Below, piece by piece: positions 43,301-51,543 of a stretch of 64,000 nt of DNA. Under the pieces are notes generated by a model. That model searched no databases. It saw only the letters and a list, made by a program, of their open reading frames with translations, and was not told the origin of the DNA. The stretch comes from an uncultured Dehalococcoidia bacterium (GTDB lineage: Bacteria > Chloroflexota > Dehalococcoidia > Lucifugimonadales > UBA3495). Made by a program: the position numbers and the translations under genes. How positions within the stretch are numbered: position 1 is the first letter of the stretch; every line of letters begins with the position of its first letter. The stretch covers positions 1,533,416-1,597,415 of the forward strand of contig OY282494.1 of the NCBI GenBank assembly GCA_958296385.1, read 5' to 3'.

Positions 43301-43556
43301 GCGCCAAGCCCGCCTCGGTAAGCTCAAACGACTTGGGTTCGCTGTCCCCAGGGTCAAGCTCCTCCACCGAAGCCGGGTCGCCAAACAGAAACCGGACGCG
43401 GCCCACCCCGTCCAGCTCATCCGCCAGCAGCCCGTAGCCGTAGATGGTGAAGTAGGCCGACACCAGATTGAAAGCGTCCGCGCCGGGCAGGCTGCGCCGC
43501 AGATGGGCGGCAACGGTAGCGGCGCGGTTGTCCAGAATGCGGTTGGGTAAAGCCAT
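40305..43556 (-). CDS. PLD-nuclease/SNF2-like helicase fusion
   Basis: 1083 residues from the ATG at 43556, behind GGAGGAACGTAACA; an ATG at 43580 is less likely. The N-terminus is a phospholipase-D-type nuclease with one HKD motif: HGKMYL near 119 and GSSNFT near 137. The SF2 helicase follows, with ILADSVGLGKTYTALAA (Walker A) near 265, VVIDESHNF near 357, LMLSATP, and C-terminal LVFTTF, DLLIATDCISEGQNLQ and QRFGRIDRIGS. It resembles DrmD/DEAD-type restriction translocases with a nuclease domain. Transcribed ahead of, and overlapping, the methylase gene. Likely the restriction arm of that system. Confidence 0.88.
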   Translation of the reverse strand: MALPNRILDNRAATVAAHLRRSLPGADAFNLVSAYFTIYGYGLLADELDGVGRVRFLFGDPASVEELDPGDSEPKSFELTEAGLAPNHALYQKALARRCSAWVAQDSVGIRSVRRANFLHGKMYLTTSSDGATGVVGSSNFTRRGLGGSEQSNLEINLATDDAGTLAELNDWFDRLWRSDRLTEDVKQRVLDALQRLGGDYAPEDVYYKTLYELFSKDIAARQAGDAAAAATGFTESMIWNALYEFQKDGAKSVIAKLLAHNGCILADSVGLGKTYTALAAIKFFELRNERVLVLCPSKLRENWSLYPAIYGHRQNPFPDDRFGFTVLAHTDLSRDSGVSGGINLANFNWQNYDLVVIDESHNFRNDEGRRYRRLLDEVIAGGTRTKVLMLSATPVNTSLADLRNQIYLMTAGRQDAFRASLQVGSIRTVMAAAQRQFKAWETAQARRGRRNKAELLEKLGADFLRLLSGVSISRSRRQIEQFYAAEMERIGQFPQHERPTNHHPPTDLQGELSYQALAERIGQFKLSLYQPSEYVSDPTRLQQLADDRRQQNFNQQDSERFLIGMMRTNFLKRLESSAHSLTLTLQRTVAKIDDLLDKIDRYQADQPAFDDLADADVLPEADDEDEEFFVGGRRRPYRLAELDVARWQADLAQDKATLDGVRRQVAAITPARDGKLSAITEAVRKRAEHPTLDRDGNPNRKLLVFTTFKDTAIYLYDNLSPLAAELGINIAMVSGDETRAAGDNNFNAILTNFAPVARSRAAAAGAAADIDLLIATDCISEGQNLQDCDTVLNYDIHWNPVRLIQRFGRIDRIGSRSRAVRMINYWPTSDMDVYLKLESRVQARMALADLAASGDADPFDENPFSTDDAQRELNFRDEQLLQLRDEVLAIEDLEDGPVLGDFTLDYFLTQLLRYLEANKDALEAMPPGVHGVAPASAAAPPGVIFCLRQRNAGEVGPGQRTASPVHPHYFCYIQNNGSIRFGCGNARQALAVFEAAAAGRTEPITALCDRFDAETAQGRDMSFYDKLLSDVIAHIRQAHNATQLRGLGIGGGRDFVLPKASESPNQPTDFQLVTWLVIKDAQ

Positions 43557-43684
43557 TGTTACGTTCCTCCGGTCAATCATCCTGCCATCCTACCACCCAC
43601 CAGTCTTGACGCCGGGATGGTGGCGGCGCACAATGTTAGGTGCGCGTTAGTTTGCGCCGCGGCCTCCGGGCGGGGTCGTTGCGG

Positions 43685-43758
43685 TGCCCCGTGGTGTAGT
43701 GGCAGCACGTCAGCCTTTGGAGTTGTAAGCCCTGGTTCGAACCCAGGCGGGGCAGCCA
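43685..43758 (+). tRNA. tRNA-Gln (anticodon TTG), CCA encoded
   Basis: The acceptor stem TGCCCCG pairs with CGGGGCA, followed by G and encoded CCA. The D arm is GTGT/GCAC, the anticodon loop is CTTTGGA with TTG at positions 34-36, and the T arm is CCTGG-TTCGAAC-CCAGG. The anticodon stem is weak at its outer pair (T-T). U34 of this tRNA is an expected target of MnmA encoded at 21.4 kb. Confidence 0.95.
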
Positions 43759-43770
43759 GTCCGTTTATTC

Positions 43771-43799
43771 CTTTGCCCCCGCTCTGTCCGGGGGCAAAG
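43771..43799 (+). terminator. Strong GC hairpin after tRNA-Gln, probable terminator
   Basis: An 11-bp perfect stem (CTTTGCCCCCG with CGGGGGCAAAG) with a 7-base loop begins 13 bp after the tRNA. There is no long T-run after it (TCTCTGTAATT), so it may be an imperfect terminator or a processing signal. Confidence 0.5.
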
Positions 43800-43847
43800 T
43801 CTCTGTAATTGGCGGAGGAACGCCAAGCAGAGATGCCCGAAATTTAG

Positions 43848-43853
43848 TATAAT
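43848..43853 (+). promoter_or_regulatory. Possible -10 box for the amidotransferase-like gene and gyrA
   Basis: A perfect TATAAT 64 bp before the TTG start of the next gene, in an AT-richer gap. No matching -35 box is seen at the usual distance, so this is a weak call. Confidence 0.3.
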
Positions 43854-43916
43854 GTAGCCGTATAAATGGCGATTTTTACGAACAATTGTATCTGTATCCG
43901 ATAGGTTCATTCCCTT

Positions 43917-44567
43917 TTGCCAACTATCGTTATCCCCGCTGGCGATGGCATTGTCCCGGCCCACTGCATCCGTGCGGTGGAATCGGCCGGCGGACAAGTC
44001 AACGTTGTGACGCCCGGGGCCTCTGCCGCTGACGTTATGGATGGCGCCGGCGGGCTGCTGCTGGCGGATGCCGGGCTTGACGATGCGGTGTCGTCGCTGG
44101 GCCGGGATTTGCTGGCGGCGGCGCTGGCGGCGGATCGGCCGGTGCTGGCGACGGGAATGGGGATGCACGCGCTCAACGCCTGGTTTGGCGGGTTGCCGGC
44201 GCCGCTCGTTGGGGGACATGATGCGCCCGATGATGACGCATCCGGTGACGCCGAATCGCCAGCGCCGCGCCATCAAATCTATTTGTCGCCCGGCTCCAAA
44301 GTGGCCGCCATCATTGGCAGCGCCGGGATGTTTCGGGTGAACAGCCGGCACCGGCTGGGGCTGCGGGAGGCGCAGCGGGCGGAGCGTTTGATGACGATTG
44401 CCTACCAGCTGGACGACGGCATCATTGAGGGGCTGGAAAGCAAGGAACACCGCTGGGTAATCGGGGTGCAGTTTTTGCCGGAACGCGCCGACGAATTGCC
44501 CGCCAGCTTTAACAATCTGTTTCTCGGCCTGGTCGAACGGGCGGACGAATTCGCGGCCGGGCCCTGA
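43917..44567 (+). CDS. Inactive class I glutamine amidotransferase-like (peptidase C26) protein
   Basis: 216 residues from a TTG start without a clear ribosome binding site. It has the peptidase C26/gamma-glutamyl-GABA hydrolase layout: RPVLATGMGMHALNAWFGG (74-92) corresponds to PVLGICRGMQLLN, VNSRHR (141-146) to the VNSxHH block, and IGVQFLPE (182-189) to GVQWHPE. The nucleophile Cys is Gly80 and the catalytic His is Leu187, while Glu189 stays. It therefore cannot hydrolyse glutamine by the known triad. It is 39 bp upstream of gyrA on the same strand and perhaps co-transcribed. Confidence 0.78.
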   Translation: MPTIVIPAGDGIVPAHCIRAVESAGGQVNVVTPGASAADVMDGAGGLLLADAGLDDAVSSLGRDLLAAALAADRPVLATGMGMHALNAWFGGLPAPLVGGHDAPDDDASGDAESPAPRHQIYLSPGSKVAAIIGSAGMFRVNSRHRLGLREAQRAERLMTIAYQLDDGIIEGLESKEHRWVIGVQFLPERADELPASFNNLFLGLVERADEFAAGP

Positions 44568-44606
44568 CCGGCCGGCGCAGGAGAACATCAACAGGAGAGC
44601 ATCAAT

Positions 44607-47327
44607 ATGACCACTGCCCCGCCGTCGCAATCGGACGACCAGTACACCAACATTGCCATTGAGGACGAGATGCGCTCGTCGTATCTGTCTTACGCCATGA
44701 GCGTGATTGTGTCGCGGGCGCTGCCGGACGTGCGCGACGGGCTTAAGCCGGTGCAGCGGCGTATTCTGTACGCCATGCACGACATGGGCATCCGTCCGGG
44801 CAGCCAGTACCGCAAGAGCGCGCGCATCGTGGGCGAGGTGCTGGGCAAGTTTCACCCGCACGGCGACAGCTCGGTTTATGACGCGCTGGTGCGGATGGCG
44901 CAGCTTTTCTCCATGCGCGCGCCCTTGATTGACGGGCAGGGCAACTTTGGCAGCATTGACGGCGACCCGCCGGCGGCCATGCGCTACACCGAGGCCCGCC
45001 TGGCCGCCATCGCCGACGAACTGCTGGCCGACATTGACCAGCAGACGGTGGATTACAGCGACAACTTTGACGACTCCATCAAGGAGCCGCGGGTGCTGCC
45101 GGCGCGGCTGCCTAACCTGCTGGTGAACGGGTCGTCGGGCATCGCCGTCGGTATGGCCACCAATATGCCGCCGCACAACCTGGGCGAAATCTGCGACGCC
45201 GTGTGCCACGTTATTGACCATCCGAACTGCGACGTTGACCAGCTGATGGCCATTGTGCCCGGGCCGGATTTTCCGACGTCGGCCCGGATTCGGGGCGTTT
45301 CGGGAATTCGGGATATGTACGCCACCGGGCGGGGGCGTATCGTGATGGAGGCGGTTACCGAGATTGAGGAAACCCGCCAGAACCGGCAGCGCATCATCGT
45401 CAGCGAACTGCCGTATCAGGTGAACAAGGCCAACCTGGTGGAGAAAATTGCCCATCTGGTGCGCGACAAAACGCTGGTGGGCATTACCGAAATACGGGAC
45501 GAATCGGACCGCCGGGGCATCCGGGTGGTCATCGAGCTGGGGCGCAACGCGCAGGCTACGGTCATCCTGAACAACCTGTACAAGCGGACGGCGCTGCGGT
45601 CGTCGTTCAACGCCATTATGCTGGCCCTGGTGGACGGGCAGCCGCAGGAACTGTCGCTGAAAGACCTCATCACCCACTTTGTAACGCACCGGGAGGACGT
45701 CATCCGGCGGCGCACGGAGTACCAGCTGGGGCGGGCCCGGGACCGGGCGCACATCGTGGAGGGGTTGCTGAAGGCGCTGGACGCCATTGACGCCATCATT
45801 GACACCATCCGCAGCAGCCAGGACGTGGAAACGGCGCGCAACAACCTGGTGCAGCAGTTTGACCTGTCGGAGATTCAGGCGCAGGCCATCCTGGATATGC
45901 AGCTGCGCCGGCTGGCCGCGCTGGAACGGCAAAAGCTGGACGAGGAATACAACGACCTGCTGGCCACCATCGCCCGGCTGGAAGACCTGTTGCAGAACCC
46001 GCAGAAAATCCGGGCCGAAATCAAGCGGGAAACCCGCGAACTCAAGCGCAAGCACGCCAACGCGCGGCGCACCGAGATTGAGGCCAGCGAATTGCAGGAG
46101 CAGTCCATTGAGCAGTTCATCGTGCAAGAGGACGTGGTGGTTACGCTGAGCCAGCGGGGTTACATCAAGCGGGTGCCTATCGGCACCTACCGCAACCAGC
46201 GGCGGGGCGGCAAAGGCGTGCGGGGCGCCAGCAACCGGGATGACGACGCGCTGATGCAGCTGGAGGTGGTGAACACGCACGACCAGCTGCTGTTTTTTAC
46301 CAACCGGGGGCGGGTGTATCCGCTGAACGTGTACGAAACGCCCAACGACGCCGGGCGCACCGCGCGGGGGATGCTGCTGGTCAATCTGATTAACTTGCAG
46401 CAGGGCGAGCACGTGCAAACGATGCTGCCGGCGCGCCGGGGCCAGTACAACCATCTGTACGTCTTTGCCACCCGGCGGGGACGGGTCAACGCCCTGCGTC
46501 CGGGCCAGTTGCAGAACTTGCGGAAATCCGGATTGCTGGCGATGAAAATTCAGGACGGCGACGAACTGGTTAGCGTCCGTCCGGCGCCCGCCGATTCGTC
46601 AATCATACTGGTAACCGAGCAGGGGCAGGCGCTGCTGTCGCCGGTGTCCAGCATCCCGGAACGCAACCGCAACGCCACCGGCGTAATCGGGATGAAGTTC
46701 AAGGGCAGCGACAAGGTGGTTGCGATGGACGTGGTGAACGACGCGCCGGACGAGTATCTGCTGATAGTTAGCGAAAAGGGCTACGGCAAGGCCACGCCGC
46801 TGTACAACAGCAAGGGCGAGGCGATTTACCGCGAGAAAGGGCGCGGCGGCATGGGCGTCAAAACTTTCGCCGTTGACCAGAGCGACAAACTTACCGGCCC
46901 GGTGGTGGACGCCAAAATCGTTACCTCTGCCGAAATGGACGACGAGGAAGGGCACGAAGTGTTTATCATCTCGGCCCGGGGCCAGGTGGTGCGTATCACG
47001 CTGGCCGAGGTCAAGGTGGTGAACACCCGGCAGACTAAGGGCGTCATCATCTGGCGGGAACGGGGCGGCGATGACAGCGTGGCTTCCATCGCCTGTTTCC
47101 GCGCCACCGATTACAGCCAGGACGACCCCACCCGGCAGAACGGCCAAGCCGGTTCGGTGCTGGCGCAGGCCGAGGAGATCGCAGCGGAGGCCGCCAGCCA
47201 GTACGCGGCTGCTGACGCTGCTGCCGATAGCGACGACGCCGACTTGCCCGAACACGACGACGGCGATGGCGTGGACGATGCCGGCGATGGCGGCACTCAC
47301 ACCAACGGGCAGGCGCCGCTGCTGTGA
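44607..47327 (+). CDS. gyrA: DNA gyrase subunit A
   Basis: 906 residues, ATG behind AGGAGAGCATCAAT. Start [31 protein letters not shown] is classical (first residues 24-53). The catalytic Tyr127 is in MRYTEARL. The quinolone region [10 protein letters not shown] has Ser88 and Asp92 (Ser83/Asp87 of E. coli), so no resistance change is seen there. The C-terminal domain has the GyrA box QRRGGKG near 531, which marks gyrase rather than topoisomerase IV. It ends in an acidic tail ([15 protein letters not shown]) that may tune supercoiling. gyrB is not in the window. Confidence 0.97.
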   Translation: MTTAPPSQSDDQYTNIAIEDEMRSSYLSYAMSVIVSRALPDVRDGLKPVQRRILYAMHDMGIRPGSQYRKSARIVGEVLGKFHPHGDSSVYDALVRMAQLFSMRAPLIDGQGNFGSIDGDPPAAMRYTEARLAAIADELLADIDQQTVDYSDNFDDSIKEPRVLPARLPNLLVNGSSGIAVGMATNMPPHNLGEICDAVCHVIDHPNCDVDQLMAIVPGPDFPTSARIRGVSGIRDMYATGRGRIVMEAVTEIEETRQNRQRIIVSELPYQVNKANLVEKIAHLVRDKTLVGITEIRDESDRRGIRVVIELGRNAQATVILNNLYKRTALRSSFNAIMLALVDGQPQELSLKDLITHFVTHREDVIRRRTEYQLGRARDRAHIVEGLLKALDAIDAIIDTIRSSQDVETARNNLVQQFDLSEIQAQAILDMQLRRLAALERQKLDEEYNDLLATIARLEDLLQNPQKIRAEIKRETRELKRKHANARRTEIEASELQEQSIEQFIVQEDVVVTLSQRGYIKRVPIGTYRNQRRGGKGVRGASNRDDDALMQLEVVNTHDQLLFFTNRGRVYPLNVYETPNDAGRTARGMLLVNLINLQQGEHVQTMLPARRGQYNHLYVFATRRGRVNALRPGQLQNLRKSGLLAMKIQDGDELVSVRPAPADSSIILVTEQGQALLSPVSSIPERNRNATGVIGMKFKGSDKVVAMDVVNDAPDEYLLIVSEKGYGKATPLYNSKGEAIYREKGRGGMGVKTFAVDQSDKLTGPVVDAKIVTSAEMDDEEGHEVFIISARGQVVRITLAEVKVVNTRQTKGVIIWRERGGDDSVASIACFRATDYSQDDPTRQNGQAGSVLAQAEEIAAEAASQYAAADAAADSDDADLPEHDDGDGVDDAGDGGTHTNGQAPLL

Positions 47328-47374
47328 CGGCGCATTATCCGGAGGATGCCAAACGACACGGGAGTAGTTGAAAA

Positions 47375-48055
47375 ATGCAGTTGGTGATGGTTCACGGCTC
47401 CGGCCAGAACGAGCTTACTTATCACTACCAGACGGCCCGCTTTCCTGATGCGGACGCGGTGAATCTGCCGGGTCATCCCGACGGGGCGGCGCGGGACAGT
47501 ATCGGCGGCTATGCGGACTGGCTGCGGGAGTACGTGCAGGGTCGGGGTTATGCGCCTTTCGTGCTGTTCGGGCACTCGATGGGCGGGGCGATTGCGCTGG
47601 ACTACGCTTTGCGGTATCCGGGCGATTTGGCGGGGCTGGCGCTAATCGGCACGGGGGCGCGGCTGCGGGTGCATCCCGACTACCTGAACCGCTGCCTGGA
47701 CGATGCCCAATGGCGGGCCGAGGCGCCGGCCTACTACGAGGCCATCAACCGGGAGCTGGCCCCCCAACTGGCCGCCCGCGCCCTGCAATCCGGCCCAATG
47801 GTAGAGCACAACGACCTGGCGGCCTGCGACAAGTTTGACGTGATGGAACGCGTCAAGGAAATCACCCTGCCCACGCTGGTAATAGTGGGGCAGGACGACG
47901 TAATGACGCCGGTACGCTACGCCGAATACCTGGGCCGCGAACTGCCGGACGCGGAGGTGGTAGTAGTTCCCAACTCCGGCCACTTCGTAACGCTGGAGCA
48001 GCCCGACGCAGTGAACGAGGCGGTGGCCAGGTTTCTGGAGCGGCTGGGCGGGTAG
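47375..48055 (+). CDS. Alpha/beta hydrolase
   Basis: 226 residues from an ATG behind GGGAGTAGTTGAAAA. The oxyanion region is VMVHGSG at 4-10, the nucleophile is Ser68 in LFGHSMGGAI, the acid is Asp in VGQDDVMTP near 173, and the base is His in NSGHFV near 201. The cap is short (NRCLDDAQWRAEAPAYY). It belongs to the large serine hydrolase group (esterase, MenH- or dienelactone-like); the substrate is unknown. Confidence 0.9.
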   Translation: MQLVMVHGSGQNELTYHYQTARFPDADAVNLPGHPDGAARDSIGGYADWLREYVQGRGYAPFVLFGHSMGGAIALDYALRYPGDLAGLALIGTGARLRVHPDYLNRCLDDAQWRAEAPAYYEAINRELAPQLAARALQSGPMVEHNDLAACDKFDVMERVKEITLPTLVIVGQDDVMTPVRYAEYLGRELPDAEVVVVPNSGHFVTLEQPDAVNEAVARFLERLGG

Positions 48056-48080
48056 CGGAACGGCCGCCGGCACCGGGGGG

Positions 48081-48569
48081 TTATTCGTGGGCGGGGTGGT
48101 ACCACTGGCTGTCGTAGAACATTAGGGGGTTGACTTCCTGGTCGTCCTGCCGCATTTCTTTGACTTCGCCGACGTAGATGGTGTGGTCGCCGTACACGTG
48201 GGCGCCTACGATGTCGCAGTTGAAGAACACCATTGAGCCGTCGAGGGCGGGCACGTTGTGCTGGCCGGCGGTGTAGGAGTATTGGGGGTTGCCCTCCCGC
48301 TGCTCGGGGCGGCGGGCGAAGTAGCGGCCCAGTTCCTCCTGCTCCTCGCAGAGGACGTTCACGCCGATGCGCTGCTGTTCCTCTACGTACCCGTAGGTAA
48401 TGGTGTTGTGGGCCACGCAAACCAGCAGCGTCGGCGGCTCCAGGCACACCGACGTGAAAGCGTTGGCGGTCATAGCGTGGGGATTGCCCTCGGCATCCAG
48501 CGTAGTTATCACGGTAACGCCGGTAGCAAACTTGGACATCGCGTTACGGAATGCGAGCGAGTCAACCAC
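48081..48569 (-). CDS. Flavin reductase family protein
   Basis: 162 residues from a GTG at 48569 behind GAGGGG. FRNAMSKFATGVTVIT (8-23) and 'AMTANAFTSVCLEPPTLLVCVAHNT' are the flavin-reductase-like/FMN-binding split-barrel hallmarks. 'GVNVLCEEQEELGRYFA' also matches. Such proteins reduce FMN or FAD for a monooxygenase partner or are reductases of unknown range. No partner monooxygenase is adjacent; the LLM enzyme at 19.8 kb is far away. Confidence 0.9.
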   Translation of the reverse strand: MVDSLAFRNAMSKFATGVTVITTLDAEGNPHAMTANAFTSVCLEPPTLLVCVAHNTITYGYVEEQQRIGVNVLCEEQEELGRYFARRPEQREGNPQYSYTAGQHNVPALDGSMVFFNCDIVGAHVYGDHTIYVGEVKEMRQDDQEVNPLMFYDSQWYHPAHE

Positions 48570-48697
48570 GATGAAATCACCCCTCTAGTCTGGCGGTTTG
48601 CGGATGATTATACCCGGCTAGTATCACTAATGCCAGACGCCGCCGCATCTTAAAATTGCGAAACTCTGTATTGCGCTGGCTGTCGTCCTGAACTTAC

Positions 48698-48799
48698 TGT
48701 CATTCTGAGCGCAGCGAAGAATCTCGATGAGGTAGCGCACACGTTGGGGGAAACGCCGTTGCTACGCCGTCGAGATTCTTCGCTGCGCTCAGAATGACA
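48698..48799. repeat. 102-bp palindromic repeat, left flank of corrinoid gene
   Basis: Perfect 30-bp arms (48698-48727 and 48770-48799; TGTCATTCTGAGCGCAGCG at the left end) around a 42-bp interior. The interior is the reverse complement, with two differences, of the interior of the repeat at 49980-50085. It could form a very long hairpin. Confidence 0.9.
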
Positions 48800-48860
48800 T
48801 TGGGGGGAGGGGCGGATGACAGCCGGCGGGCAATGTGGCAGCGATGGGCAGTTGGGGCGT

Positions 48861-49841
48861 TTAGTGTGACGGGTACGGTCGGAATGCTGCGCCGATGCGC
48901 TCCGGTGGCAGGCTGCTGGCGATGTTGGGGTTTAGTTTGAGGGCCATTCCATCGGGGAGGTGGCCGGTGAAACGGTTGGGGTGGGTTAGTTGGGCCAGGG
49001 CTTCCAGGCCATCTACGACGCGGGGGCCGGGGCGGCTGAGGGTGCTGTGGTCAATCAGATAGACTTCGCCGGATTGTACGGCGGGGAGGTTGTGCCAGCC
49101 CGGTTGGGCCGCCAGCCAGGGTATCTCGCGGACGCTGCGGGGCAAGTCGGAGGAGCATAGGTCGATGTAGAGTTTCTCCGGGGCGGCGGCGGTTACTGCG
49201 CTCCAGTCGATGCGCTCGGCGGGGCAGCCGGGGGTGAATCTGGCGGGCAGTTGGCCGCCGGCGGTGAGCAGCAAGTCGGTTACCCAATGGCCGCCGATTA
49301 CCAGAGGGTTGACGCCTTCGAGGGAGAATACCCGGGGACGGTTTGGGGCGGCGCTGACTTTATCCTTGACGGCGGTGATGCGCTGGCGCAGTCCGGCTAC
49401 CAGCTGGACGGCGCGTTGCAGGGATTGGCAGGCCCGGCCTACTGCGATAAAGCTGTCCAGGATTTCATCCAGCGTGCGGGGGTTCAGGTTTAGCACGCGG
49501 GGCGGGATGGGGATGGGGGCTACGGCGCGGCCGACGGTGGCGGCGTCAATCTCGCAGTAGTAGCATAAGTCTTGCGTAAGCACGGCGTCGGGGGCGGCTT
49601 GCCGGAGCCAGGCGACGTCTAAATCGTAGGGGCTTTCGCCGGCGGCGAGGATGCGGTGCATCTCGGCCTCTACTTCGGCGCTGGAAAGTACGGACGGGTC
49701 GATGCGGCTGCGGCAGACGATGCGTTTGGCGGCGGCCTCTGGGGGGTAATCGCACAAGTCGGTAACGCCGATTATCTGCTCGCCCAGGCCCAGGGCAAAC
49801 AGGATTTCGGTGCCGCTGGGCAGCAGGGAGCAAATTCGCAT
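48861..49841 (-). CDS. Cobalamin/corrinoid-binding protein, BtuF-like, without signal peptide
   Basis: 326 residues of the TroA/BtuF periplasmic-binding superfamily. ICSLLPSGTEILFALGLGEQIIGVTDLCDYPPEA matches the conserved N-terminal lobe (shown in two pieces: residues 3-22, then VTDLCDYPPEA). The C-terminal 'TLSRPGPRVVDGLEALAQLTHP' is the usual closing helix. There is no signal peptide or lipobox, so it is a cytoplasmic variant, a common form in Chloroflexota and others. No BtuC or BtuD transport partner is in the window. The gene is bracketed by two inverted palindromic repeats. Confidence 0.85.
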   Translation of the reverse strand: MRICSLLPSGTEILFALGLGEQIIGVTDLCDYPPEAAAKRIVCRSRIDPSVLSSAEVEAEMHRILAAGESPYDLDVAWLRQAAPDAVLTQDLCYYCEIDAATVGRAVAPIPIPPRVLNLNPRTLDEILDSFIAVGRACQSLQRAVQLVAGLRQRITAVKDKVSAAPNRPRVFSLEGVNPLVIGGHWVTDLLLTAGGQLPARFTPGCPAERIDWSAVTAAAPEKLYIDLCSSDLPRSVREIPWLAAQPGWHNLPAVQSGEVYLIDHSTLSRPGPRVVDGLEALAQLTHPNRFTGHLPDGMALKLNPNIASSLPPERIGAAFRPYPSH

Positions 49842-49979
49842 AACGGTTCAGATGCCGGGCGGGTATGATGTGGGCGGGGATTGGGGGCGGCCGGGCATAG
49901 CCGGCAAGCGGGATTCTAACATATACTCTGCCTGTCCATTCCGAGCGCACCGCACACTGCCATGCTGATTACACCATCC

Positions 49980-50085
49980 AATGTCATTCTGAGCGCAACG
50001 AAGAATCTCGACGGCGTAGCAACGGCGTTGCCCCCAAAGTGTGCGCTACCTCATCGAGATTCTTCGCTGCGCTCAGAATGACATT
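49980..50085. repeat. 106-bp palindromic repeat, right flank of corrinoid gene
   Basis: 32-bp arms with a short mismatch (GCAACG against CTGCGC) at 49980-50011 and 50054-50085 around a 42-bp interior. The interior is inverted relative to the repeat at 48698-48799. Each repeat is followed by an ACATTGGGGG motif on its right. Confidence 0.9.
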
Positions 50086-50089
50086 GGGG

Positions 50090-50133
50090 GTGGGGACGGA
50101 ATCACATTGTGCGGGTGGGGACGGAATGACATT
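50090..50133 (+). repeat. 19-bp direct repeat upstream of MFS gene
   Basis: GTGGGGACGGAATCACATT (50090-50108) and a copy with one change (50115-50133) lie 28-71 bp before the MFS start. They continue from the right arm of the palindromic repeat. They may be operators or repeat debris. Confidence 0.6.
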
Positions 50134-50160
50134 ATGAGGATGGGGTAAAATCTGCCGATT

Positions 50161-51501
50161 ATGAGTGCGTTTGCTACACGTCCGCCGCGTTCTGCTCCGC
50201 CGGGGGCCTGGGGCAATAGGGACTTGCTGCGGCTGAATGCGTACAGCTTTGGAATATCGGGGTTCATCCTGGCGATGGACACCGTGGTTATTCCGGTGCT
50301 GGTGCTGGGGGTGGCGCCGGAGGCGGCCAAGAATACGCTGCTGGGGGTGCTGGGGCTGGTGGGGCTGGCGGCGGCGGCAGTGGTGCAGGTGCCGGTGGGC
50401 TGGGCCAGCGACCGCACCCGGTCGCGCATCGGGCGGCGGCTGCCCTATCTGCTGTGGGCGTGCGTGTGCATCCCCATCGGGCTGGCGGGGCTGGCGCTGC
50501 CGCTGAACTACGGCAGCCTGCTGGTCGTCTGGCTGTTCATCCAAATCAACGCCGGCATCGGGTATTCGCCCTACCTGGCCAGCGTGCGGGAGCTGGTGCC
50601 GGTGAGCCGGATGGGGGCGTCGGCGTCGGTCAAGACGATGCTGGAGGCCAGCGGCGGGGCGATCGTGCTGTTTCTGGCGAGTATGCTGATTGGGCGGTAC
50701 GAGGGGCCGGAGACGGCCTATTGGCTGTGGGCGATGCTGGGGCTGTTCGGGCTGGTGATATTCGGCTCGGCCGGCATCACCTTTACCGCCATCTACGGCA
50801 AGATGCGCCGGAGCGGTGGGCCTTATACCTCTACGTTCCGCCGGGCGGCGATGTCGTTCCCGGAATCGACGGCGATGTCCCGACTGCATCCGGACTTGGG
50901 CTGGTTCGTGGTATCGCGGGGCGCAACGCTGGGCGCGGTGGTGATATTCACGACGTATGGACTGTTCTTTCTGCGGGAAAAGGTGCAGGTGGATAATCCG
51001 GCGCAGGCGCTGGGGGTAGCGATAATCGGCATCGGCGGGATGCTGGTGCTGACTACCTACCCGGCCGGGTGGGTGTCGGACCGGGTGGGACGCAAGCCGG
51101 TGCTGACGGTGGGCTACCTGCTGTCGGTGGCCGCCACCCTGGGGATGATCTGGGCAAACACCTACCTGCTGGCGGTGCTGGTGGCGTGCGTGATTGGCGG
51201 GGCGGTGGGCATCGTGCTGTCGGCGCACTGGGCGATGGCGAATGACCTGGGGACGCGGGGGCGAGAGGGGCAGCACATGGGGATAGTGAACCTGGGTTCG
51301 GTGGCGGGGGCGGCGGGCGCCAAGATAATGGGGCCGCTGCCGGATTTGGTAACGGTGTGGTACGGGCCGGGGCTGGGCTACACCGCACTGCTGGCCGCCA
51401 GCGCGCTGCTGTTTCTCATCGGGGGGGCGCTGACGCTGAAAGTGCGGGTTAACCGTCCGGGCGTACAGCGGCTGGCGGTTCCGGAGGCCGGGGAGGGCTG
51501 A
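50161..51501 (+). CDS. MFS transporter, GPH/SLC45-like
   Basis: 446 residues with about 12 transmembrane segments and no extra soluble domain. Motif A is seen as GWASDRTRSRIGRRLPYL after helix 2 and GWVSDRVGRKPVL after helix 8, both with the conserved Asp-Arg. The N-terminal NRDLLRLNAYSFGISGFILAMD region resembles the GPH/SLC45 group that carries sugars or other solutes with a cation. The substrate is not predictable. The ATG lies 76 bp after the right-hand palindromic repeat. Confidence 0.88.
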   Translation: MSAFATRPPRSAPPGAWGNRDLLRLNAYSFGISGFILAMDTVVIPVLVLGVAPEAAKNTLLGVLGLVGLAAAAVVQVPVGWASDRTRSRIGRRLPYLLWACVCIPIGLAGLALPLNYGSLLVVWLFIQINAGIGYSPYLASVRELVPVSRMGASASVKTMLEASGGAIVLFLASMLIGRYEGPETAYWLWAMLGLFGLVIFGSAGITFTAIYGKMRRSGGPYTSTFRRAAMSFPESTAMSRLHPDLGWFVVSRGATLGAVVIFTTYGLFFLREKVQVDNPAQALGVAIIGIGGMLVLTTYPAGWVSDRVGRKPVLTVGYLLSVAATLGMIWANTYLLAVLVACVIGGAVGIVLSAHWAMANDLGTRGREGQHMGIVNLGSVAGAAGAKIMGPLPDLVTVWYGPGLGYTALLAASALLFLIGGALTLKVRVNRPGVQRLAVPEAGEG

Positions 51502-51543
51502 ACACGACGGCCGGCGTCGGGTGAATGGAGTCCGTGAAAGTCA

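Noticed and set aside
36787-43556. Calling the methylase/helicase pair DISARM or BREX
   Set aside because: DrmA, DrmB, PglZ and BrxC-like genes are all missing from the island, so a named type is not supported.
43710-46454. Long minus-strand open frame (914 residues) opposite gyrA
   Set aside because: It is antisense to an unmistakable gyrA, is rich in His/Gln/Arg/Val as expected from the complement of GC-rich codons, and has no domain.
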